Assembly: GCA_018398765.1 (NCBI GenBank)
Contig: JAHBMJ010002314.1
Coordinates: 96,954 to 160,953 of the forward strand
Source of the DNA: Chromera velia
Taxonomy: Eukaryota > Sar > Chromeraceae
Reading direction: 5' to 3'
DNA: 64,000 bases
Below, piece after piece: positions 33,150 to 52,709 of the stretch. Made by a program: the position numbers and the translations under genes. Position 1 is the first letter of the stretch. Each line of letters begins with the position of its first letter. The notes below the pieces were generated by a model, which saw nothing but the letters and a program-made list of their open reading frames with translations, had not been told where the DNA came from and did no database searches.

Positions 33150-33668
33150 CGTGACACTGTGTTTGTTGAGCTCTTTTTCTGTTTTTTGCCTGCTGCCAGT
33201 GGCCTGAAGTGTGAAAAGGTACTGTATTTCAAGCAGCAGTAAGCAGCAGCCGCGTCAGCTTTGAGGGCCACTAGCAGTGCAGCCGCACTTGGTGGTCAAT
33301 CTCCCAAACACGCTTCCGGATGCCAGTGGTCTAATCATGAAAATCAAGACGTGGAAAGGATTTTATCCCCATATTGCTTGAGAAACTGTAAGCCTCTTAA
33401 TAAGGCGGTACGTCAGGCAGGTTGTATGCTGCGTTTTTGTCGTGCCAATGATATTAGCTTATATAATACCTGTAACAGGTAAAACAACAAGGATTTCAAC
33501 AGGAAATTTTATAGGGATAAAAATGTTATAAAAACTGATTCAAATACATAACAAAACGGTCAAAACCCTCAATTATCATTTAAAATTTCAAATCAAAAAC
33601 TATCTGACGTATCCGTGCCATTTCTTTTTTTGTATCACGTAGGGGCCGGTAAGTGATAAGTGATTTAT
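33150..33668. other. Intergenic region, nothing recognised
   Basis: Probably the 3' UTR of the three-exon gene, then AT-rich sequence. No coding signal. Confidence 0.5.
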
Positions 33669-34447
33669 CGGTGCCCAAGCCGTGCACTAGATAAAAAAAG
33701 AAAAAAAAAAAAGTAAGAAAACTTTTTTTTTTATCTACCCTGCAAAGACCTAGGAATTTAGAGGAATTTAGACAGGAATTTAGCTAGGAATCTAAAGGAA
33801 TTTAAAGACTGGGTTGTCTTCAAAGCCTTGCTAATGGCTTGGGATTTGACGTCCCTAAATCTAGGATTTAACCCTCAATTATCATCATCATCATCAATTA
33901 AAGAGAAATTTAGAAGAATTTAGTAATTTTTGGAGGTCGATTTCTCGTGAACAATGATGAGTTAGAACTTGATATTAATAGTGCTTATAACTCTAACATA
34001 GGTCTATATAAGCACCGTCAATATCAAGTTCTAAGTTCTAACTTATCATAGTTCATGAGAAATTGACCTCCAAAGTTTAGTAATTTTTAGGTCTAAATTC
34101 CTTTAGATTCCTGTCTAAATTCCTCTAAAATCCTCTAAATTCCTGTCTAAAATCCTCTAATTTCCTCTAAATTCTTGTCTAAATTCCTAGTTCTTTGCAG
34201 GGTTTTTTGTAGTTTTTTATTTTTTATTTACCACCTCTTGAACTAGATAAACACCTGTTGTTCAAGCGTTGAACTTAGCGTTGTATGACTGTAACACAGA
34301 GTTGCAGGGTATTGCAGGGAGTGCTGCATGAAAAACACTAAGAAAAACAACTGTTGTTTAGTGGATAAATAAAAAAAAATAAAAAACTAGCAAAACTTTT
34401 TTTTTCTTTCTTTTTTTATTTAGCTAGTGTAGGGCCTAGTCGGTGCC
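33669..34447. mobile_element. Foldback (nested inverted-repeat) element
   Basis: An inner palindrome pairs 33930-33988 with 34008-34073 (arms around GGAGGTC-ATTTCTC and GTTAGAACTTGATATT). Outside it, AGGAATTTAGAGGAATTTAG units at 33750-33803 face their complements at 34095-34190, both flanked by TGCAAAGA/TCTTTGCA. The outermost sequence CACTAGATAAAAAAAG (33685-33700) is mirrored near 34408-34430. No ORF. Consistent with a non-autonomous foldback transposon. Confidence 0.6.
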
Positions 34448-34604
34448 CTAGGAAGCTATAACATTAGCTGTCGCCGCAATTAAGGCTCTGGCATACCGTC
34501 AGTATCGGTATCAATGGATAACAAAGGAGCCTATCGCTGTGACATTATCACTGGTAATCACTGGCATGCAATTAAAATTCGCTTTCCGAGTTATTCGCAC
34601 CTCC

Positions 34605-34905
34605 GGTGCATCAGATACATGAACGAGATTAGCTCAGATGCAGATGTACGTGCGTAAACGAGATTGGCTTAGATGTACGCAGATTTACATGTATAAACAA
34701 GATTAGCTCAGATACAGATGTACGTGCGTGAACGAGATTGGCTCAGATCCACGTGCAGGAACGAGATTAGCTCTTTATATGTATGTGAATAAGATTGACT
34801 CAGACGGGCTCAGATGTAGATATACGTGCGTAAACGAGATTAGCTCAGATATACGTGCATAAACAAGATTGGCAGTGGCTCAGATGTACGTGCATGAACG
34901 AGATC
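34605..34905. repeat. Degenerate minisatellite, unit about 30 bases
   Basis: About nine diverged copies of a unit containing GAACGAGATTGGCTCAGATG and ACGTGCGT, with insertions between copies. Confidence 0.85.
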
Positions 34906-34934
34906 ATCGTCAAGATTGTCAATGCTTGCACAAG

Positions 34935-34935
<1 letters not shown>

Positions 34936-34981
<46 letters not shown>

Positions 34982-35010
34982 GTGAGTGAGTGAGTGAGTA
35001 AGCTAGGTGA
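34936..35010. repeat. (ATTG)n-(AGTG)n microsatellite
   Basis: About eleven ATTG units followed by GTGA/AGTG units. Confidence 0.95.
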
Positions 35011-35159
35011 GTGAGTGGGCAGTGACTTGAATTAAGGGATAAAAGCGCGTCGTATGTTTGTTGGGAGGAATTAATTTATATGAATGGAGAGAATCAAATT
35101 AAAATCCAGAGGGCCGGCGGAGGGGCATGCATGATTGGTTCCTTTATTCGTCCTTCCTC

Positions 35160-35290
35160 GATCGATTCCTTCTTTCCTTCTTTTTTTTTTCCTTTTTACT
35201 TTCTTTCTTTCTCCCCTTCTTTTTTCCTTCCTTCCTTCCTCCCTTCCTTCCTTTCTTTCTTTCTTTCTTTTTTTCTTTATTTTTTTTTTT

Positions 35291-35322
<32 letters not shown>

Positions 35323-35575
35323 TTTTTATTTTTCTTTCTTTCTTTCTTTTTTTCTTTCTTTCTTTCTTTCTTTCTTTCAAGTTCTTTCTTTCTTTTTTTC
35401 TTTTTTTCTTTCTTTCTAGCTTTCTTTCTTTCTTTCTTTCTTTCTTTTTTTCTGTCGTTCTTCCTTTCTTTCTTTCTTCCTTTCTTCTTTTCTTCCTTCC
35501 TTCCTTCCTTCCTTCTTTCCTTCTGTTTCCTTCCCTCCTTTCTTCCTTTCTAGCTTCCTTCCTTCCTTCCCTCCA
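35160..35575. repeat. Long (CTTT)n/(CCTT)n pyrimidine tract
   Basis: About 415 bases of nearly pure pyrimidine on the plus strand. Phe/Ser or Lys/Glu frames across it are artefacts. Confidence 0.95.
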
Positions 35576-36088
35576 CGGGATATAGCTAGTGACAATTGAT
35601 GCAAACTTGAAAGCTAAGTTCAAAGCTTCTTAGCTTCATTTATTTACGATTATATGCAGCCTGCTATGTAGCGACTATGAGTATGACGCGTCCGACTAGT
35701 TCTAAACCATGTTCTAAACGTAACCGTCGTAACGCTTACGTCCCTAGGTGGCCCAGTTGTACAAACTTTAAACTTTTATATCATTAACTATCCGAGCCTC
35801 CGAGACTAGAACCGAGGTATACATGGAGCCTATAGAGGCGCCTACCACCGGCTCTTGGTCATCTATTGATTATTTTTATCACTATCATTATCATTGTAGT
35901 TATGATTACGCTCATCTTACGCTCCAGCCTCCAGATTCAGTGTAGAATGTATACTGAACTTGCAGTCAAAAGATTAAATGAAAAGTGCCACAATGCTAAT
36001 CACAGTTGCAATACTCCCCGCAAGCGTTATGAACCCGCAAAAAATAATGAAAGCGAAACGACATCCGGTTTCCCAACGTTTCTCTCTC
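35576..36088. other. Intergenic region, nothing recognised
   Basis: AT-rich, no coding signal that survives inspection. It lies downstream of the minus-strand multi-exon gene ending at 36089. Confidence 0.45.
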
Positions 36089-39000
36089 TCATCTGTACAA
36101 ACGGTGAAACACCCCGGAAGGCCGCAACACAGCTCCCTCGGAACTCGGGCCCGTACGACATGTGAGAAGATTTCGGAGAACACGTACAACCCAACGTTGG
36201 AACGCCGTGCTTCCCCGTACATGATCCGCGGTGTCCCGCACGCCTTCCTGAATTTCTGCGAGGGTCCTAGTTCGCGGAGTAGTCGGTGCAGGCGTCTGGG
36301 GAGTGCTGGAAACCGGCTTGCCAGTGACACGGCGAAGCACATTGTTTGGCGACGATCCGATGTAGATGTGACGTTTTTGCTCACTCCTTCCTTGTGCAAG
36401 GAGACGATTCCACCTTTCTTGTGTGCTGGTCGAGGCGCAGCTCTTCGAGATCGTTGGAGATATCTCAATGCACTCAGTGCTACCACTTAGGGCTGCGTAC
36501 GCCTTCTTCTGCTCTAGGGAGAAGAGAAACACGAGGTCGCCCACGTTTCGAACTTCGCTCTCGCTAATGATCTCATACCGATTGTTAGACAGCTCCACCA
36601 TCCACCCTTCAACCTGCTTTCCAATCACATTACCTGCAACGCAACGTTCATCATGCGCAGTTACAGAAAGCACACACACGCGTACACAAGTAATCAATCA
36701 GCAAGCGTTTTGGGTTGCAACGACATGGACATTCACTGCCGCAAAAGCTAGACGGACAAGGAGAAGTCTGACTCAGTCAGCACGCCAGCCAGGCAGTACG
36801 TCAGGCAGACACGCAGTAAGCCAGTCTGTCTGTCAGCCAGTGAGTAAGGGATGCAGTCAGTCAGCTAGGCAGTCAGCCAGTCAGTCAGGCTGTCGTTCAT
36901 TCATTCAATCAGGCAGTCAGTCTGTCTGTCAGCCAGTGAGTAAGGGAATCAGTCAGCCAGGCTGCCGTTCATTCATTCATGCATGCATGCGGTCAGTCAG
37001 TCAGTAGGTCAGTCACTCAGTCCGCCAGGCAGTCATGCATCTGCACGGTATTTCCGCGGATAACTTACCTCCCAATCAATGCAACGACCCGGAGGACCGA
37101 CAGACTCGCAGACACGGCACGCGCACTTCAATCCGGAGATGTCGAATGCATGGAGCCGGCACGCAGACGCATACGAGAACGTGCATCAACAGCCACACGC
37201 AGACGCATACGCATACGAGAACGTGCATCAACAGCCACACGCAGACGCATACGCATACGAGAACGTGCATCAACAGCCACACGCAGACGCAGACGCATAC
37301 GAGAACGTGCATCAACAGCCACACGCAGACGCAGACGCATACGAGAACATGCATCAACAGCCACACGCAGACGCAGACGCATACGAGAACGTGCATCAAC
37401 AGCCACACGCAGACGCAGACGCATACGAGAACGTGCATCAACAGCCACACGCAGACGCANNNNNNNNNNATCAACAGCCACACGCAGACGCATACGAGAA
37501 CGTGTATCAACAGCCACACGCAGACGCATACGAGAACGTGCATCAACAGCCACACGCAGACGCATACGAGAACGTGTATCAACAGCCACACGCAGACGCA
37601 TACGAGAACGTGCATCAACAGCCACACGCAGACGCATACGAGAACAGGCTGGAGAAATTTTCGTTCCGGCAACGAAGAGAAGGGGAAGGCCCGCAGACAA
37701 CCTCACGATCAGACCGCGGAAGCAAACGAACGTCTACCTGGACGCTTGACAACGGCCGACATGTCAGTCTACAGCATGCTGGAAAAATTTTCGTTCGGCC
37801 TGCCGGCAGACACTCAAACCTCGAGACGCCTGCTTCCTCACTTCCGCGGCCATCCATGATGCACTGACCAGGACTCGCACGCGCACTTCGATGTCGCATG
37901 CAGCCAGGCGAGACCAGGCACATACGCACGCGAAAAGAAGTACGCCCACACGCACGGACTCCTGCCCAGCTGACAGTCACGTGACGGCCACTCACGCAGG
38001 CACGCCGGGGAGACGAAGAGGTTTGGAGATCCAGTTCGGAGATAACAGCCTGCGATGACTGACCGGGACTGGAAGCCTGCTGTCGAGGCTCGTGTTGACC
38101 AGCATAAAAGCCACATACTCGACATTTTGCATCAGCATCTAGGTAAGAACCCTGCAGAGGTGCGTCTTTGAAATCCTCTATCCCCATGTTACACCCTTTG
38201 TCCTTTGGCGTAGTATTCCCGTAATACGCGTGGGCAAGCCGGTTCTTCGTCTTGTTCGACAGCGCCCACTCTGCGCGTACGGTGACCAGTGACGTGACGG
38301 ATGCACGCGGAGAGAGCGGAGACAGAGAAGAAGCAAAGTCGACGAGAAAACGAGACGCGGTGAGAAAGAGCACAAAAAGGATCGATCGACCAGCAAACTG
38401 GAGGGAGTCTCAGAGGATCGATCAAGCAAACGAAAAACCGACCTGCGGCAACGCCAGTGTCCCCACCCTCCTCGAGAGGCCCCACTCTTCGCACAGGGAA
38501 ACGGCAGAGCTGCAGAGAGAAGAAAAAGAAGGAATCCGATGTAAAAAGAAAGAGTGTAGGTCCACAAAGGAAGCGGAGCAGAAACCGCTGACTCACCGGC
38601 GCGTTCTGGAGTTCCGATGCCAGTCTCGCGTCGCAGCCATCACGCCCGCCCAGACGTTGTTCGAGACCTGCAGGCAAACAGAGACGGTTGGGGACAAAAC
38701 GCTGTCAAACAGTGGTCTCGAGCCAGAAACGATCTCAACATGCCAGCGGAAATGGGAGAGCAGATCGAACGCGCACCTGGGGGCCATGAATAAAATACAG
38801 ACGACATCAATCCGACCATGTATGCAGCCAAGCGCGGAAGAGAGATCGAAACCACGTACGGACGCGATCCACCTTCAGCCACGTGAAGGAGTATACACAC
38901 GCATCCAATCCGACACACCGTCTAGTCCGACCGAATGCAGCCAAGCGCGGAAGAGAGATCGAAACCAGGCAGAGAGATCGAAATCCACGTACAGAGACGG

Positions 39001-42000
39001 AAAATAGAGCTATGAAACTGACAGCCAGATCGATGAGATGAGAACAGCGGAGGATCTATCGGACCAGGGACGCTAACGGACGTCCACCTGGAGTCCCGAC
39101 GACTGCTCACCGAACCAACGGAAAACCGACCTGCGGCAACGCCGGTGTCCACACCCTGCCTGAACGTCTCGTCTCCTCGCACAGCGTCGCGGAACTGCTG
39201 CACAGAAGAGAAAGAAGCACAGTGCGCAACGCGACAGCGCACGACCTAGCGAAGACAAGGGATAGAGGCAGCTAGCCGACTCACCATGTTCTGGAGCTCC
39301 GACGCCCGATTCGCGTCACAGTCATCACGCCCACCCAGAAGCTGCTCGAGACCTGCAAGCAGGAAAAACGAGAGACGGAATGCAGTCAAAGAGCAAGAGA
39401 GAGTCCCGACACGCCGGAAGAAATGGGCGCAGGCCGCGTACACGGAAGATTCAAAAAACATCCGCTGACCAACGTACCCCGGGGAGGCCTTGCAGGCTCA
39501 ACTCCTCTCCGCCCCCCCCCCGCACCCCCGAACAGCCCTCGGCCGGGACCGCCACCTCCAGGACGGCCATGAGCTCCCCTGGGGTTCCCGATAACTGCAG
39601 GAAAAAAGGGCGGAATCGAACTCATGCATGAACACGGAGACAGCCAGAAAGAACGAAAACAGACGGAGAGGGAAGGGGCGAAAACGAGCGGAGACCTGGA
39701 GAGGGGAAAAAGCGCAGAAGAGCAAGACGCAACTAGGGTCCCCAATACGAGAGACCTGTGCGATTGGAAGCTGAAGAACCCTGCTGTACTCTCTTTCGTT
39801 TTCCATCGCGGGTTTGTCTGCTCGGCCAGACTGCCAAAGCTAAAGGGCCTTGGTGTTCTCTACGTCACTTTTCGCGCGTTTCTTCGGCCAGACTGAAAAA
39901 AGCCAACTGAAGGAAGAAGACGGACCTGCCGACGTACTGTCGTCGTGTTGGAGGGAAACCCGCACCCTCACGCGCTCCTTGGACTCCGACTGTCCGCCCC
40001 GCAGGTGCACCAAGCCGCCGGAGCAAGACGGGGCAGACGCAGAAAACACAAGAATCCTTGCGAGCTTCGATTCCTCGCAGGAGAAAGAAAAACCGAGAAA
40101 AGCGGAACAACATTCCAGACAGACATTCGCGCATCGACTGCATGGCTGTAGCAAGAACAAGCGGTCATGCGGCAAAACGCGAAGACAGACCTCTCAAGTT
40201 CCCGTCGTCAGCTCCCGCTTTGCCCTGGATCTTCGCACCTGCAAAGAGAAGAGATCGAAGGAGACTTCGTGAGTGCACGGCTCGACGCTGGCGCGCCGGA
40301 GCGATCTGCTCGCGCCCGGATGCTGGACTGTATCGCCGTTCACACAACAGCATGTACAACATGCAGGCACACAAAAACAAGCCGGAGGACCGACCCACCT
40401 GTGCAAACACCGCCTCGCCGAGAGGCTGAGTCCCCGTTTCCCTCGAGCGGTGTCGCCTCCCAAGTGCTCCGACGGCCCATCATGGCCCCTGCAGAGCCAA
40501 CGCTCCATCGATAGACCGCGAGGGCGTTGTGGTACTGTACTGCTCTCGTGCGGCAATGACGGGAAACGAAGAGCCACCGGGGGGGAAAAGGGAAGGCATG
40601 AGCCGGGGAAGAGCGACAGGAATGAGCGACAAGAAGCTAAAGAACCTTGCCGTACTCTACTGATTCTGCACTTCTTGTGCCCACAAGACGAAGAAGGACC
40701 GCAGGGGAAAAAAGGAAAGACTCGACGCTGACCTTCACATCCCGAATCCAGTCTCCGATCCCTCGGACCCCAGATCCCCGACCCAACCTGCAGTAAAGCC
40801 AGGCATATATGAAAGATCAGGGCCCCTTTCGTTTGTCCGGTCCACTTCCAAAGGAACCTTGCTGTAGCTTTTTTGTTCACGTGCCCGCGTACACAGAGAG
40901 AATGCGAAAACGGCAAGGACAGACGACGGACCTGCCAACGCGCCGTCCTTGTTTGGGAGAAAGAGGGGGGAACAACGGGCCTCCACGACGTCGCACTCCC
41001 GTCCCGCAGTGGCTGCCGTCTGCCCGTCACCCGTCGCTGCAGCGCTGCCTGCAAGAAAGAAAACATCGAAGAATGAGCTGTCCGATTCAAATCCGGAAGC
41101 ACCGAGAAACGGAAAGTCACGCAGTCCTGGACGTTCCGAGCAGACGTTAAAGAACCTTGCCCTACTCTACGTGCGCGGTACTGAGTAAGCACATGAACAG
41201 AAAGACAGACCTGTCGAAGCTCCGCTTTGGTGTCCCGTCTTGCCCAGCCCCTGCCGCCTAACTGCGGACACACACGAGCATGCGGAAGGCCCCACAGCAG
41301 GAAGCAACAGCACTGCATGATCGATGCGGAAAGAAAGAAAGAGAGGTCGCACCCAACACAAGAAATCATTGTGACCCACAACTCACAGTGATCATGCGTG
41401 CACACAAACGGAAGGAGACACTTGAAGTTCGGTATCGAAAACTTCCCGGACCAAGTCAGTAGAACCGGGAACAGACCTGTTGAAGTTGCGTCAACGTCCG
41501 CTCCCGCTCTACACTCCGCTCTGACTCTATATGCCGCTCGTGCTCTACACCCCACTCCAGCTCTACACCCCCCTTCCGCTTTCCTCCCTCTCATCGAGAC
41601 CCTCGCCCCTGCACACAGAATGCGCAAGAGAGCCCTTCTTGCGTGTGGTGTTTTTCGATTGCTCAGCGGACCTAGGGAGATGAGAGAAAATCACACAGAT
41701 TGAAAGAAAACGCAAGAGACAACCAATCTGGACGGACGGAATGATTGAGGCGGAGCCCAGCCCAAAGCTAAGGAACCTTGCTGCACTCCACAGCTCCTTT
41801 CATGTTGGCCCAGGGGCCCGTGCTCGGCTTGACAACAAAGAGAACACGAAAACGGAGAACCTGTGCACGTCTGTCCGGTCTGACTGTCACAAGAGAGAGA
41901 GGGCCCTCCTCTGTGGGCCCTCTTCTTCATGCAGAGGCCCACCGCGCGGATCCACCGCGGGCCCGCGTGATGGCGGCGACGCTCATGCATGCACGCAGAG

Positions 42001-42030
42001 ATCGACCTATAGGAGTGCCCATGCAATCCA
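36089..42030 (-). CDS. Putative multi-exon gene built of short, partly tandem-duplicated exons
   Basis: Between about 42030 and 36089 the minus strand carries a series of 50-130-base open segments, each bracketed by a TGCAG acceptor and a GT(C/G/T)NGT-type donor. The clearest are 39352-39285 and 39131-39197, duplicated as 38667-38597 and 38443-38509. The pair encodes LEQLLGGRDDCDAN and onward, then GVDTGVAA, and the copy encodes LEQRLGGRDGCDAR and GDTGVAA. Other candidates are 41261-41211 (LGGRGWARRDTKAELRQ), segments near 41050, 40790, 40540, 40230, 40020 and 39590, and a Cys-bearing segment (AKCRVCGFYAGQHEP) near 38120. The last exon runs from 36633 (after GTTGCAG) to TAG at 36089. No family recognised. 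A 477-codon frame open across 41627-40194, including the introns, is an alternative reading. Exon chaining is uncertain. Confidence 0.4.
36770..37035. repeat. (CAGT/CAGC)n degenerate tetranucleotide repeat
   Basis: CAGTCAGCCAGTCAGGCAG-type repeats with a GCATGCATGC patch near 36980. Confidence 0.9.
37161..37646. repeat. Minisatellite, 36-42-base unit, with assembly gap
   Basis: About 13 copies of a unit containing CATCAACAGCCACACGCAGA and CGCATACGAGAACGTG. Length variants differ by six bases (extra CAGACG or CATACG). All lengths are multiples of three, so frames stay open on both strands. Ten Ns lie at 37460-37469. Confidence 0.95.
38443..39352 (-). repeat. Tandem duplication of a two-exon module, period about 688 bases
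   Basis: Exon A (68 or 71 bases) and exon B (67 bases in both copies) are separated by an 87-base intron in both copies. A plus B totals 135 or 138 bases, so module duplication keeps the reading frame (class 1-1 module). Surrounding intron sequence also repeats, for example GCCAAGCGCGGAAGAGAGAT at about 38828 and 38940. Confidence 0.7.
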
Positions 42031-42486
42031 TGCACCATCTCGGATCCATCTCGGTGACATCGATCAGTTCTCTTAGTTTGCTGATACATCATTCTTGTGA
42101 TTCTCGTCTCGTGACTCTCCTGTGACCATGTGAGCTGTCCGTATGGAGAATCCTATTGACTAAAGCCTCAGCTGTTGAGCCCAGGTTTTGTGCGCATTGG
42201 TTTCTGAGCTCTCCATCGTGAAGTGGAACTAGCTTCAAGCCTCTGGCTTTGAATGTCCGGAGCTTCGAGGGATTCAGACTCGCAACGTTCCCTCTTACGC
42301 ATGACTCCTCGCTGTCAAGATTGATTATATATATATACATACTTGTGCCTGATTGTACCCTGATCCATCCTTTGCTCACTGATCCGACCAGACGAGTACA
42401 GTTGACGGATTTCAATGCTCTGCCCACCAGAGTCAAGAAGTGACCCTCTTCATCACCCAACAGGGGAAGCAGGGGGGGACCTTCAG
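42031..42486. promoter_or_regulatory. Possible divergent promoter region
   Basis: About 450 bases between the predicted start region of the minus-strand multi-exon gene and the ATG of the RING/BRCT gene at 42487. It contains an AT-rich ATATATATACATA patch at 42328-42341. A shared, bidirectional promoter is inference from gene orientation only. Confidence 0.3.
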
Positions 42487-51648
<9,162 letters not shown>

Positions 51649-52709
51649 GACTCAATGCACAGACGATCACAGACGGTGAGAGATACACTTTGAAAAAAAA
51701 AGGCTTGAGGGATTGAAATCAATATAAATAAGTGTCTTTGTTAATAATACGATTTATATACATGTGCAATACCCGTCGTGCATTCGGCATTGGGGCAGCT
51801 AGCTAGGAGATCATTTTTCTGAACATTAATCCTTATTCTATAATATCAAGGCCTAGGTCAAGGCAGGCCGCGGGATGCGCCGGTCTGAAGCCTCCGCAAT
51901 GGGGTACACCTTGCCGTTCGTAAAGGCGACTTCTGATAGAACGGCGACAATGCTCTAGGGCACTACTAAATCACTTATCACTTATGACTTAGTGTATCAA
52001 TTAAATCACTATCACTATATGAATATCAATCTTTTTTTATTTATTTAAGACTAGACTTACCAAATATTGATTTATTTCTAAATTTATTTATCAAATTATT
52101 AAATTGCTAGTTGTTGTGTTCCGCCTTCCAGGGTCGACGCACAGGCTGCATTCCGCTGCATTCCCGCCTCACTGTGCCTTGCCCGGCTTGGAGCTTTCCG
52201 GGGCTGTGCGATGCTCTCGCCCGTTCGACCACAATGCTTTCGTCCCACCAATGCTCACCCAATGAAAGTTCGATCTTAGGCGACCAATATATATAAATAA
52301 AAAAAAACAGCATTTACCCTATTTAGTGTTTTTTTTTTTTATTTCTAAACGAGTTCACGCTGACAAAAAAAATCGAAGTCAACACCTAGATCAACACTGA
52401 CATGATTTTACTTAGCCTCTAAGTCAGTCCGAGAGTCAATGACGTATCAAGTACGAGGTTCTTGCCTACTAGCAGGTGAAATCAAGAAACGAGCAACAAC
52501 AAACAAAGGTGTTTAATCACGAAATATATTTATTCATTAGTTACTCACTTCAAAAGTAATATAGTCAGGAATATATTCCTAAATTAATTAAGGGGGGCTC
52601 CGCCCGCCGGGCTACATTTTTGCTTTCTTTTTTCAAAACACAGTTTGTGACTATAAAAAATTGGTTTTAAAAAAGATAAACAGGGGCTATCTAGCTATTA
52701 GGCACTCTT
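51649..52709. other. Intergenic region with a dispersed-repeat end
   Basis: AT-rich. The segment 51955-51990 (GGGCACTACTAAATCACTTA) is the inverted copy of a motif at 33650-33678. A GC-rich patch GGGGGGCTCCGCCCGCCGGG lies near 52590. No gene recognised. Confidence 0.5.

Noticed and set aside
34921-34980. Telomere-like repeat
   Set aside because: The unit is ATTG, a plain tetranucleotide microsatellite.
37161-37646. CRISPR-like array appearance
   Set aside because: Units are contiguous with no unique spacers, in a eukaryotic context; it is a minisatellite.
40194-41627. Single 477-codon protein on the minus strand
   Set aside because: It runs through several acceptor/donor pairs and intron-like conserved motifs. 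I prefer a spliced reading, but the alternative is noted in the feature.
51840-51960. GC-rich conserved-looking block resembling an rRNA fragment
   Set aside because: No match to rRNA core motifs that I know; left unassigned.
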